Source: CAYQLK01 sp964426075
Lineage (GTDB): Bacteria; Patescibacteriota; Microgenomatia; CAYQLK01
Length of the DNA: 32,513 nucleotides
Direction: 5' to 3'
NCBI GenBank assembly: GCA_964426075.1
Contig: CAYROP010000010.1
Location: 1-32,513, forward strand
The position numbers were made by a program, and so were the translations under genes. The notes beneath the pieces are model-generated. The model was given only the letters and a program-made list of their open reading frames with translations, had not been told where the DNA came from and did not search any database. This document shows, piece after piece, positions 23,852 through 31,087 of the stretch (position 1 is its first letter; each line of letters opens with the position of its first letter).

Positions 23852-25426
23852 TTAGTTAGTTTGGTCAGATGCTCTTGTTTCTCTAATGACAGTAACTTTA
23901 ATCTGTCCTGGTCTCATGGCGATTTCAGCCTCAAGCCTTCTTGCAATATCATGGGCTAAAGTATTGATACCTTTATCATCAACTTTTTCAGGTCTAACTA
24001 TAACTCTTACTTCTCGACCAGCCTGAATAGCAAATGATTTTTCTACTTCGGCATAAGAGTCTGCTACTTTTTCAATATTAGACAATCTATCAATATACTC
24101 CTCGACCGGTTCGTGTCTTGCACCAGGGCGCGAACCAGAGATTGCATCTGCAATATAAACGATCATAGACTCTACTGAAGAGAATGGTTCGTCCTCATGG
24201 TGTTGAGCAATACAATCAATTGCGGCTTGAGGAACACTATACTTTTTAGCAAGCTCGACACCTTTTGTTACGTGGGTTCCGTCTGTCTTGGCAACAATTT
24301 TGCCGACGTCATGAAGCAAACACCCAAGCTTGACGATGTTTACATCAGCACCTACTTCGTTTGCGAGCGCAATACCAATCTTGGTTTCCTCCAATGTATG
24401 AACGATTAAGTTTTGTCCATATGAAAACCTATATTTAAATCGACCAAGCATTTTGACCAAATCCGGATGCAAGTTATAAACTCCGACAGCATGGCAAAGT
24501 TTTTGTCCCTCGATGGCCATAATTTTTTCTAATTCACTCTTTGTCTGTTGATATATTTCTTCAATTCTCGTAGGTTGAATCCTTTGATCTTTTATTAATC
24601 GTTCCATGGTAACTCTTGCAATTTCTCTCCTTACAGGATCAAAACAGGAAAGTCTAATTTGATTAGGAACATCTGTGTCAAAATCGACATCAACACCAGT
24701 TATTGTTTCGTAGGTGCGGATATTGCGACCTTCTTTTCCAATTATTCTGCCTTTTATGTCTTCAGATGGCAAATTGACAACAGATGTTGTGTACTCGGCT
24801 ACATAATCGGTTGCCCCGTGTAACATTGAGTCGGTTAATATTTCTCTGGCCTTCTCATCAGATTTTTCTTTAATCACTTCTTCAGCTTCTTTTATTCTTT
24901 TTTCTATTTCGTCAGACAGCTCCATTTCAAGACTTGAGAGTAATTTTTGTTGAGCCTCGTTCTTTGTCATTCCTGCAGATTTTTCTAGAGTTTTTAGAAG
25001 GGCATCACGATCCTTATCAAGTTTTTTCTTAAGTTCTTCAATTTCTTGAGCTTTTTTGTCTAAATCAATGTTTTTAGATTCTGTTTCGGCGAGTGTACGA
25101 GTAATTTCTGCCTGTTCTCTTAAGATTTTTTGTTGTAGTTCAAGAGATTTCCTTTGCGAATCTTTAAGATCATTTTCTACCTGTTTTTTCATTTGAAAAA
25201 CCTGGTCTCTAGCTTCAAGAATGATTTCTCTAGCTTTTGATTGGGCTTCAAGTACTACAGTGTGCTGTTCGACGGAAACAGACTGAATTTTTACTGTTCC
25301 TCCACTGACTTGATCTTTTACAGGTTGTGATTTGGTAGAAGTTACTGGTGCGACACTTCTTTTTTTGACAGGGGTTACTGGTTGGGAATCTTCAATTGTT
25401 TTAATAAATTTTCCAAATATTGACAT
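23852..25426 (-). CDS. rny: Ribonuclease Y without the N-terminal membrane anchor
   Basis: Endoribonuclease that starts mRNA decay. A coiled-coil region occupies about 55-200 (rich in E, K, Q, with KAREIILEARDQ). The KH domain has GRIIGKEGRN (227-236), and the HD catalytic domain has H372-D373 in LLHDVGK plus THVTKGVEL. The 524-residue length is normal, but residues 1-55 are a Pro/Thr/Ser/Lys-rich segment with no hydrophobic stretch, whereas typical RNase Y begins with a membrane helix. The ATG at 25426 is supported by AAGGAG with 5-base spacing, so the anchor is not lost through a wrong start. HU follows 60 bases downstream. Confidence 0.93.
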   Translation of the reverse strand: MSIFGKFIKTIEDSQPVTPVKKRSVAPVTSTKSQPVKDQVSGGTVKIQSVSVEQHTVVLEAQSKAREIILEARDQVFQMKKQVENDLKDSQRKSLELQQKILREQAEITRTLAETESKNIDLDKKAQEIEELKKKLDKDRDALLKTLEKSAGMTKNEAQQKLLSSLEMELSDEIEKRIKEAEEVIKEKSDEKAREILTDSMLHGATDYVAEYTTSVVNLPSEDIKGRIIGKEGRNIRTYETITGVDVDFDTDVPNQIRLSCFDPVRREIARVTMERLIKDQRIQPTRIEEIYQQTKSELEKIMAIEGQKLCHAVGVYNLHPDLVKMLGRFKYRFSYGQNLIVHTLEETKIGIALANEVGADVNIVKLGCLLHDVGKIVAKTDGTHVTKGVELAKKYSVPQAAIDCIAQHHEDEPFSSVESMIVYIADAISGSRPGARHEPVEEYIDRLSNIEKVADSYAEVEKSFAIQAGREVRVIVRPEKVDDKGINTLAHDIARRLEAEIAMRPGQIKVTVIRETRASDQTN

Positions 25427-25479
25427 TTTTTCTCCTTATTTTGGAGAAATTTGAGATCGAAAGCTGAAAATAGATTATG

Positions 25480-25502
25480 CCTGATTAAAAATAAAAATCA
25501 GG
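25480..25502 (-). promoter_or_regulatory. Hairpin/dyad upstream of RNase Y
   Basis: CCTGATT (25480-25486) and AATCAGG (25496-25502) form a 7-base inverted repeat with a 9-base loop, 54 bases before the RNase Y start. A -10-like CATAAT (minus strand, 25479-25474) abuts it, so it could be an operator covering the promoter. No other gene-like content is seen in the 176 bases between RNase Y and recX. Confidence 0.4.
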
Positions 25503-25602
25503 TGAGATTCTAAACTATGAGAAAAATCTGTTTTCTTTCCAAGAATCATAATACTATTACTTTTGATACAAATTTCGCGTAACTAATAAATTTGAGGTGA
25601 TT

Positions 25603-26232
25603 TTAGACTTTTTTTAGCTTTAAGTCAATTGCTTTTCTTGCGATTTCGTATCCAAAACCTCTTGAAACCAAATACCTAATTAAGTTGGTTTTGAGCTTAA
25701 AGTCCATTTTGTTCTTTAAATTAATATTTTTAATTTTTTTTTCTAAACATTTTTTTGCTAAGTCAATTTCAGACACTTCCGAACTGTTTAATGTATTATT
25801 AATTATTTCTTTATCGATTCCTTTTTTTGCTAACTCAAGTTGAATTAATTTTTTGCCTTTGTTTGCTTTTTGCCTGGATTGAAAAAACCAGACCGCGAAT
25901 GCTTCATCATTAATAATTGAAAGTTTTTTAAGTTTTTTAATAATTCTTAATAAATCTTTTTCGTTTTGATTTTTTCTTTTTAGATAATCAATTATTTCTT
26001 TTTCGGAATGAAGCCTTGAGGTCGAAAATCGAAATGTTAGATCAAAAATATTTTTATCTATTTTTGATTTTTTAAACGATGTGATTTGAGATTTAGAAAT
26101 TTCATCTCCTAGCTTAAGTTTTTTTGTGAAAACGTCCTCGATGTTCATCGAAAAGGCAAATTTACCATCGAGGAAGATGTTGACTAAATCTTTTCTCCTG
26201 ACTTGGGCAGAAATCTTTGTAATTTTTGGCAT
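25603..26232 (-). CDS. recX: Regulatory protein RecX
   Basis: Binds RecA filaments and limits their extension. It is a 209-residue, very basic helical protein. The three-helix RecX repeats are visible: RLHSEKEIIDYLKRKNQNEKDLLRIIKKLKKLSIINDEAFAVWFFQSRQKANKGKKLIQLELAKKGIDKEIINNTL is the diagnostic core (about residues 75-150). The last part, LIRYLVSRGFGYEIARKAID, is the third repeat. The N-terminal 70 residues (ITKISAQVRRKDLVNIFLDGKFAFSM) form the extra domain found in Gram-positive-type RecX. The ATG follows the recA stop without a gap, giving coupled translation, the common recA-recX arrangement. Confidence 0.92.
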   Translation of the reverse strand: MPKITKISAQVRRKDLVNIFLDGKFAFSMNIEDVFTKKLKLGDEISKSQITSFKKSKIDKNIFDLTFRFSTSRLHSEKEIIDYLKRKNQNEKDLLRIIKKLKKLSIINDEAFAVWFFQSRQKANKGKKLIQLELAKKGIDKEIINNTLNSSEVSEIDLAKKCLEKKIKNINLKNKMDFKLKTNLIRYLVSRGFGYEIARKAIDLKLKKV

Positions 26233-27273
26233 TTAAGATTTTAGATTAAAAGCCTCGCGAATTTTCTTTTCAATTTCTGATGATCTTTTAGGGTTTTCTA
26301 GTAAGGCTATTTTTGCTGCTTCTTTGCCTTGACCTAATATTTCGCCTTCGTATTTATAAAATGATCCAGATTTTTCAACTATTCCCAGTTCCAGTCCAAT
26401 ATCAATAAGGCTGCCCTCTTTAGAAATACCACTGTCGCCCATAATATCGAACTCTGCCTGCTTAAAGGGTGGAGCTACTTTATTTTTTACAACTTTGACA
26501 CGGTGACGGGACCCAATTACCACCTCTCCATCTTTTATGTTTTCAATCTTTCTGGAATCAAGCCTAATGGTTGAGTAAAATTTGAGTGCCTTGCCTCCAG
26601 TAGTTGTTTCTGGATTGCCAAACATAACGCCAATCTTTTCTCTAAGTTGGTTAGTAAAAACAACTACGGTCTTTGATTTTGAAATAGCACCAGTAAGTTT
26701 TCTTAATGCTTGCGACATTAATCTTGCCTGAAGACCCATCACAGAATCACCCATTTCACCCTCAATTTCTGCTCTAGGAACCAGAGCCGCAACTGAGTCA
26801 ACGACTAGTACGTCGATTGCACCTGACCTAATAAGTGTCTCAGCAATTTCTAGAGCTTGCTCACCCGTATCAGGTTGAGAAATAAGTAGCTCATCAAGAT
26901 TAACACCAATCTGAGAAGCTCTTTGCGGGTCTAAGGCGTGCTCAGCGTCAATAAAAGCTGCAGAACCTCCTTTTTTTTGAGCCTCGGCTATAAGATGTAA
27001 AGCAATAGTTGTTTTACCTGAAGCTTCGGGTCCGTATATTTCAATAATTCTTCCACGAGGAAAACCGCCAACACCAAGAGCAAGATCAAGAGCAATTGAT
27101 CCAGATGGAATTACTTCGATATCAAACTTTGGGCCATTTTCGCCCATTTTCATAATTGATCCTTTACCGTATGATTTTTCGATTGAGTCAATTGCGTTTT
27201 GAATAGCCTGAAGACGGGCGGAAGAGTCAGAGCGGGCAATGGTTTCTACAGCAGGATTGTTACTTTTTTTCAT
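26233..27273 (-). CDS. recA: Recombinase RecA
   Basis: Strand-exchange ATPase central to homologous recombination. Walker A is GPEASGKTT (81-89), with Ala in place of the more common Ser. AFIDAEHALDP, LLISQPDTGEQALEI, the Walker B segment IDVLVVDSVAALVPRAEIEGEMGD, loop L2 TNQLREKIGVMFGNPETTTGG and the C-terminal IEKKIREAFN are all intact. At 346 residues it has a short C-terminal tail. No Shine-Dalgarno is visible before the ATG at 27273, but a good sigma-70 promoter is present. I see no LexA-type CGAAC/GTTCG or E. coli-type SOS box in the upstream region. Confidence 0.97.
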   Translation of the reverse strand: MKKSNNPAVETIARSDSSARLQAIQNAIDSIEKSYGKGSIMKMGENGPKFDIEVIPSGSIALDLALGVGGFPRGRIIEIYGPEASGKTTIALHLIAEAQKKGGSAAFIDAEHALDPQRASQIGVNLDELLISQPDTGEQALEIAETLIRSGAIDVLVVDSVAALVPRAEIEGEMGDSVMGLQARLMSQALRKLTGAISKSKTVVVFTNQLREKIGVMFGNPETTTGGKALKFYSTIRLDSRKIENIKDGEVVIGSRHRVKVVKNKVAPPFKQAEFDIMGDSGISKEGSLIDIGLELGIVEKSGSFYKYEGEILGQGKEAAKIALLENPKRSSEIEKKIREAFNLKS

Positions 27274-27307
27274 TTTTATTTATTTTTTATTTATACTGTG
27301 CTTATTC

Positions 27308-27335
27308 ATACTAGCAAAGAAAACCCGAATGTCAA
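27308..27335 (-). promoter_or_regulatory. recA promoter
   Basis: On the minus strand a perfect -35 TTGACA (27335-27330), a 16-base spacer and TAGTAT (27313-27308). The predicted start near 27301 gives an A/T-only leader of about 28 nt with no Shine-Dalgarno. Confidence 0.7.
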
Positions 27336-27426
27336 TGTTTTTTAAAAATTGATGTATTGATACGTGGATACAAATTAATTAAACAATAATTACTAGAAAA
27401 GTTGTAGAATATCCAAGCTAAATTTT

Positions 27427-27500
27427 CGGGGTGTGGCGCAGCTGGCTAGCGCGCAGAGCTGGGGGCTCTGAGGTCGAAGGTTCAAGTCCTTTCACCCCGA
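27427..27500 (+). tRNA. tRNA-Pro (anticodon GGG)
   Basis: A 74-base cloverleaf. Acceptor CGGGGTG/CACCCCG with discriminator A; D stem GCGC/GCGC; anticodon stem CAGAG/CTCTG with loop CTGGGGG, giving GGG at 27461-27463; T stem GAAGG/CCTTT around TTCAAGT. No CCA is encoded (CTT follows), so the CCA enzyme at 3104-4468 must add it. A TAGAAT word at 27405-27410 is a plausible -10. G37 is expected next to the anticodon as in other proline tRNAs. Confidence 0.96.
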
Positions 27501-27507
27501 CTTGATT

Positions 27508-28053
27508 TTATTTTTTTGGAACCGGGGTTGGTTGAATTTCATTTTTAGTAAGAAACGCTTCAACTATTTTGTTGCTGGGAGTTTCTACCTGATCGTCAGA
27601 TTCTTGAGAAAGGATGTAATAGTTATAATTAGTAACATCAGTTCCACCTTGAAAAATATTTACAAAGGTGTTGGAATTTTTAACAGCCGATCCAGTTTTG
27701 AAGTATCTCATTCCGCCTGATTCATTTCTTTTTGCTAACCAGCCAATATATTGACTACCTCTGGCTGGCTCATTGAGATTATTAATCTTAACGTACAAAG
27801 TAAATGATCCCCCAAAGAAAGAAGTATTAACCTTGCCAGTGAGTCCAAAATTATTTACATCAACAATATCACCAGAGTATTGATAGCTCAGCTCGTCTGG
27901 ACTGAGTACTTTTTCTAATTGCGAGCCTGAATTCTTAATTCCTTGCGCTTGAGAGATTGTTTTAGTCATGTTCTCTATTAGAATAAAACCTGAAGCTATG
28001 ACAGCTACAACAACAACGAGTAAGAGAATAAGTACATTTCCTTTTTGATTCAT
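27508..28053 (-). CDS. Single-span extracytoplasmic protein (unknown function)
   Basis: A 181-residue protein with a short N-terminus (MNQKG), a membrane helix at about 6-26 (NVLILLLVVVVAVIASGFILI) and an extracytoplasmic part of 150 residues rich in Ser, Asn and Gly. The K-G before the hydrophobic stretch recalls prepilin-like leaders, but the glutamate at position +5 is missing, so I do not call it a pilin. No domain is recognised. It ends 7 bases from tRNA-Pro (convergent). Its promoter, TTGACT-17-TAAAAA, ends 7 bases from the ATG, implying a leaderless transcript. Confidence 0.7.
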   Translation of the reverse strand: MNQKGNVLILLLVVVVAVIASGFILIENMTKTISQAQGIKNSGSQLEKVLSPDELSYQYSGDIVDVNNFGLTGKVNTSFFGGSFTLYVKINNLNEPARGSQYIGWLAKRNESGGMRYFKTGSAVKNSNTFVNIFQGGTDVTNYNYYILSQESDDQVETPSNKIVEAFLTKNEIQPTPVPKK

Positions 28054-28060
28054 TGTTTAA

Positions 28061-28089
28061 TTTTTAAAAACAACAGTACATTAAGTCAA
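28061..28089 (-). promoter_or_regulatory. Promoter of the 181-residue membrane protein gene
   Basis: On the minus strand TTGACT (28089-28084), a 17-base spacer and TAAAAA (28066-28061). The ATG at 28053 begins 7 bases after the -10, so the mRNA would have almost no leader. Confidence 0.5.
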
Positions 28090-28114
28090 CGGGTTGAAAT
28101 AAAAAAATTAGTAT

Positions 28115-28184
28115 AAAAAATGAGGGAGTACTAAGTGTTTGGCATTGACCAACCCCTTAAACCAAGCTTTACACTAGTACTCCC
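28115..28184 (-). terminator. Intrinsic terminator of the 3D-domain lipoprotein gene
   Basis: Arms at 28171-28184 and 28124-28138 form a 14-base-pair stem with one bulged A. On the minus strand it is followed by TCA and six T (28120-28115). The 32-base loop holds a small TTGG/CCAA hairpin. It marks the left edge of the G+C-rich block. Confidence 0.7.
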
Positions 28185-28232
28185 CATGTGGACAAATTAA
28201 AATACTAGCGATGCCGGTCGCTTATGGTTCTG

Positions 28233-28871
28233 TTATGGCAGTACTGATATTGCCATGTACCTGTTCGAGATTCCAGACATGTACAGCGACTCGTTCGTTT
28301 CGAAGAAGATGTCGACCTGAGTAAACTCAAGGTGACCTCGATCTTCACAAACGACAATGCCGTAGCCAGAAATCTCGAGTTTTTGGCCCAGTTGCCATTT
28401 GGCACCACAAGCTGCGGCACCGACGTAGACGGCTTGTCCAGAGGACATGTTTCCGCAATATCCTCCACCGTCCCAGATTGGGAAACCACTAACCTGTCGG
28501 CAGTAGTACCCTGTAACCTTACCTTGAACCTGCGATTCACCAACTGAAGCCGCCGAAACCGGCTGTACCATTTCTGGAGTCGGTGTGACGGTGACTGGCT
28601 GAGCCTCTGGCGTTACCGTAGGCTCAATGGTGGGCGCCTGAGTGCTCTCAATTGCCATTGTTGGCGTTGAGGTAAGCAGATCAGCCTGAGTTGCAGACTC
28701 GGACACTTGAAGTGTCTGAGTTGAGGTCTCCGTAGCAGCTTTTGGGAGCTGTTCGGACTGAGATGGGACGCAACTGGTCATCGAAATGATAACCAGAAGC
28801 ATGACTCCAACCGGCCGCCAAAGATCTTGCAGCTGGTTTTTTGCGTGCTTTTGCGTAAACGCTTGGCGCAC
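28233..28871 (-). CDS. Secreted lipoprotein with 3D (DPBB) domain, in atypical G+C-rich block
   Basis: A 212-residue protein starting at GTG, supported by AGGAGG 5 bases upstream. A signal peptide (VGVMLLVIISMTSC) ends in a lipobox-like M-T-S-C34, predicting lipid attachment. Residues 35-115 form a Thr/Pro/Glu-rich linker, probably spanning the wall. Residues about 118-212 form a 3D domain: VTGYYCRQVSG, ASAACGAKWQLGQKLEI-like core, then YGIVVCEDRG and VDIFFETNESLYMSGISNRYMAISVL, matching the aspartate-bearing strands of the family. 3D domains occur in muralytic and spore-germination or resuscitation factors (MltA/RpfB relatives). Two extra cysteine pairs suggest disulphides. Codon use is unlike neighbouring genes. 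Confidence 0.85.
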   Translation of the reverse strand: MRQAFTQKHAKNQLQDLWRPVGVMLLVIISMTSCVPSQSEQLPKAATETSTQTLQVSESATQADLLTSTPTMAIESTQAPTIEPTVTPEAQPVTVTPTPEMVQPVSAASVGESQVQGKVTGYYCRQVSGFPIWDGGGYCGNMSSGQAVYVGAAACGAKWQLGQKLEISGYGIVVCEDRGHLEFTQVDIFFETNESLYMSGISNRYMAISVLP

Positions 28872-28926
28872 AAAATCCTCCTGTTACTTCATTTGGTTAC
28901 CCGGGGCAATTTTTGGGGAAGAAACG

Positions 28927-29065
28927 AAAAACCTCTGGTAAGACTATTAAATCTAACACAGAGGAAGCGTACTGAAACTTCCTTTGCACCCAAGTTGAGC
29001 GTAGGGTTGCGGATGCTTGCTGACTTGCGGTGGAAGAACCGCGGACTTGCTCTCAACTTTTTATA
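28927..29065 (-). promoter_or_regulatory. Structured leader with attenuator-like alternative hairpins
   Basis: Read on the minus strand: a -10-like TATAAA (29065-29060), then a perfect 8-base stem (29059-29052 with 28999-28992) closing a G+C-rich domain with an inner GCGGT/ACCGC hairpin. Next come AGGAAG (28983-28978)/CTTCCT (28967-28962), then CCTCTG (28964-28959)/CAGAGG (28937-28932) directly followed by five T (28931-28927). The last two stems share bases 28962-28964, so they exclude each other as anti-terminator and terminator do. The Shine-Dalgarno and GTG of the lipoprotein gene follow about 50 bases later. No known riboswitch core was recognised. Confidence 0.5.
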
Positions 29066-29161
29066 GGTGAGAACAGTTTTGGCATCACTATATTTTAATT
29101 CTGGGGTATTTTACCTTCTTTAGGTGTGATTAACAACCTACAAAAATAAATCCTATATTTA

Positions 29162-29190
29162 TTGATTTATAGCTTCAAATATGACATAAT
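29162..29190 (+). promoter_or_regulatory. Promoter of the large secreted protein
   Basis: TTGATT (29162-29167), a 17-base spacer and CATAAT (29185-29190). Predicted start near 29197 with a 60-nt leader. Confidence 0.6.
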
Positions 29191-29256
29191 TTAAAGTACT
29201 GTTACAGCTTATAGTTGTGACGGCACATTAACCAAAAGAAACGAGGGTACGAGTCT

Positions 29257-30747
29257 TTGCTAAGGGTTATTCGCTTGAGGACTGTTGTGGTCCTTGCTGG
29301 CATTGTGGCATTTGCCTTGATGCTCGCAAGTACCGTCGTGGCTGACAATGTTGGCCCAGTTAACTTCGAGATCTATACTCTCGGCAACGTCAACGGACAG
29401 GATGGCTGGACCAATCTCGGTTCTTCCGGGGCTGGGTGTGCCAACTACGATGTCGAGGTCGACACGAACGACGTTCCACATGTTGGTTTTGGAGCCAAGA
29501 CACTTCGAATCAGCAATGCTGTGACGAGCGGCTGCTTCTCGGACCAGACTTTTTCCAAGCCTCTAATTGACGAGGCTGGTGAAGTTTCGGCAGAGAACGG
29601 AGGCAAGTCCGGCGGAACCAGGCAGAACAAGTTTGAAGCCCAGTGGAGCTTTGCGTCTACCACAACCAACGCAGAACAACCAGGACTTTCGGTTGTGGCG
29701 AGCCCCGATCGTGGTGACGGCGCAAGAATGAGCTGGGTACAAATGGCCGACACTCCTTCTGGTTTGGAGGTCAACTTCTACGAGTACATAACCGCCGGTG
29801 ACGCATCTGGGTGTACCGGGGCTTTTGTGCTCACGAATGTAGCTTCAGGCCTCAGCCGGTCGCTACCTCACACGATCCACATCGAAATGAACTTTGTCGA
29901 CGGCAAATCCAACGACGAGGTGACAGTAACCGTTGACGGTTTGGCAAGTTATTCCGGCACAAGCTGGGAGGACTATTTCAGAGAGTGTGAGAACACCGAA
30001 AGTCGAACCGTCGACTCCATTCTTTTCAGAGTGGGAGGCGCAGCTGCCCCAGCGACACTTGGCAACGGGTTTGTTATCGACAATCTCAGCCTTTCGTCTT
30101 CCACCTCAGTTACGCTTCAGGCGCCAACTATTCTCAGTCCAGCCAACGGGAGTTTTCATCAAAGCTGGAATGTAAAGCAGGTTGACTGGAGTGACGTAAC
30201 GGCCACGAATCCACCGACCAAGTACCAGCTTGAGATCTACAAAGACGCGGGGTATACCCAACTCTTTGCTGACTCCGGATGGATAGGCGTTTCCCAGTGG
30301 CCATTCAAGAACAAGCCTCAGGGGAGCTACTTCCTCAGGGTACGCACGAAAGACAACCTCGGCAATGTTTCAGAGTGGAGCAACGGACAGCTAGCTCCGT
30401 ACCAGTTCACTCTGGACAATACACCACCTTCTGTGACGATCAACAAGCCGGAGTGGGCGGTGTACGCTAAGGGTTATGTCCAACAATCGGACTACACCTG
30501 TGAGGACAGCAGGTCGCCAATTGTAAGCTGCGTTGGAACCGTGGCTAACGGCGAAAATATCTTCACGAACTGGGTGGGTATTCGCTTCTTTTCGGTGATA
30601 GCTGTCGATGCTGCTGGCAACAGATGGATCGGCACTGTCATCTACAAGGTGGCGGACAAGCACACATGTAAGGTTTGGAACGGGTGGAAACTTTTCAAGT
30701 ATCCAACTTTTTCCAGCCAAGCTCAGTGCGTGAGCTACTTCAACTAG
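29257..30747 (+). CDS. Large secreted multidomain surface protein, in atypical G+C-rich block
   Basis: A 496-residue protein starting at TTG with GAGGG about 9 bases upstream. The Sec signal peptide (RTVVVLAGIVAFALMLASTVVA) is probably cut after A29. Residues 30-285 look like a jelly-roll/LamG-like lectin domain, ending in NGFVIDNLSLSSS. Residues 289-385 are a fibronectin/Ig-like module (PTILSPANGS, YQLEIYKD, SYFLRVRTKDNLGNVSEWSNG). Residues 387-465 are a second Ig-like module (DNTPPSVTINKP, VIAVDAAGN). The tail has C471-K-V-W-N-G-W...F...QCVSYF with C491, a C-terminal motif I know from secreted candidate-phyla and actinobacterial proteins. Probably an adhesin or glycan-binding factor; no catalytic motif is visible. 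Codon use and about 50% G+C differ sharply from the flanks. Confidence 0.8.
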   Translation: MLRVIRLRTVVVLAGIVAFALMLASTVVADNVGPVNFEIYTLGNVNGQDGWTNLGSSGAGCANYDVEVDTNDVPHVGFGAKTLRISNAVTSGCFSDQTFSKPLIDEAGEVSAENGGKSGGTRQNKFEAQWSFASTTTNAEQPGLSVVASPDRGDGARMSWVQMADTPSGLEVNFYEYITAGDASGCTGAFVLTNVASGLSRSLPHTIHIEMNFVDGKSNDEVTVTVDGLASYSGTSWEDYFRECENTESRTVDSILFRVGGAAAPATLGNGFVIDNLSLSSSTSVTLQAPTILSPANGSFHQSWNVKQVDWSDVTATNPPTKYQLEIYKDAGYTQLFADSGWIGVSQWPFKNKPQGSYFLRVRTKDNLGNVSEWSNGQLAPYQFTLDNTPPSVTINKPEWAVYAKGYVQQSDYTCEDSRSPIVSCVGTVANGENIFTNWVGIRFFSVIAVDAAGNRWIGTVIYKVADKHTCKVWNGWKLFKYPTFSSQAQCVSYFN

Positions 30748-30783
30748 CGTAACGGGCTCTCAACCTCGTAGCGCTACGCAACC

Positions 30784-30820
30784 AAGGCAGGATTTCTACT
30801 AAGGAGTCCTGCCTTTTTTT
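30784..30820 (+). terminator. Intrinsic terminator of the secreted protein gene
   Basis: AAGGCAGGA (30784-30792) pairs perfectly with TCCTGCCTT (30807-30815), running into T at 30814-30820. It marks the right edge of the G+C-rich block. Confidence 0.92.
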
Positions 30821-31085
30821 AATTTGTAGGAAACAATTGCGACGAATCTGAACTAATTTTTGTATAAGAAGTAGGAATTTCTTTGAATATCTGCCCACCT
30901 TTGGTGGTGCAGGTAGCATTAGGATTGTCGGGTTTGATAGTACTAGTCTGGAGTTTAGCACACTCAGAGAAACTACTTACTTCAGTGTCTGAATCAGATA
31001 TATTTTTGATATCGTTATACACATACAACCCCGCAACCAATATAATCAAAAAAATAATTCCGACTAGAATAAGATATTTTTTCAA
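30819..31085 (-). CDS. Small single-span membrane protein downstream of the MIP channel
   Basis: An 88-residue protein with an N-terminal membrane helix (YLILVGIIFLIILVAGLYVY, 4-23) and a 65-residue extracytoplasmic tail with C42 and C59 (SECAKLQ...NATCTTKGGQIF), which may form a disulphide. No family is recognised. It starts 2 bases after the stop of the MIP channel gene and is almost certainly co-transcribed with it. Composition is back to the A+T-rich background. Confidence 0.6.
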   Translation of the reverse strand: MKKYLILVGIIFLIILVAGLYVYNDIKNISDSDTEVSSFSECAKLQTSTIKPDNPNATCTTKGGQIFKEIPTSYTKISSDSSQLFPTN

Positions 31086-31087
31086 AT

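Larger units (their letters stand above)
28872..29256. other. 385-base intergenic centre of the G+C-rich divergent pair
   Basis: It holds no convincing coding sequence. The left two thirds form a structured leader for the lipoprotein gene (listed separately). The right third is A+T-rich and contains the promoter and leader of the secreted protein. A G+C-rich patch CCCGGGG lies at 28900-28906. Confidence 0.6.

Noticed and set aside
27508..28053. Type IV prepilin
   Set aside because: A Lys-Gly precedes the hydrophobic stretch, but the Glu at +5 and the typical Phe/Met +1 are missing.
9903..28185. AGTACTCC-like words at 9905-9922 and 28124-28185 as copies of a recombination site
   Set aside because: Similarity is short and gapped; the second pair is explained as the arms of a terminator.
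28205..28543. 112-codon open frame opposite frame of the lipoprotein gene
   Set aside because: Arg/Ser/Thr-rich shadow of the real 3D-domain frame; the latter has a signal peptide, lipobox and domain match.
28927..29065. Identification of the leader as a ydaO (c-di-AMP), c-di-GMP or cobalamin riboswitch
   Set aside because: None of their conserved cores could be found by eye on either strand; left as unknown class.
28872..29065. Integron attC site or group II intron fragment
   Set aside because: No R'/R'' core sites, no intron domain V-like hairpin and no integrase or reverse transcriptase nearby.
28827..29066. 79-codon plus-strand open frame across the start of the lipoprotein gene
   Set aside because: It overlaps the lipoprotein signal peptide region and the structured leader, has no ribosome site, and its translation looks like random frame.
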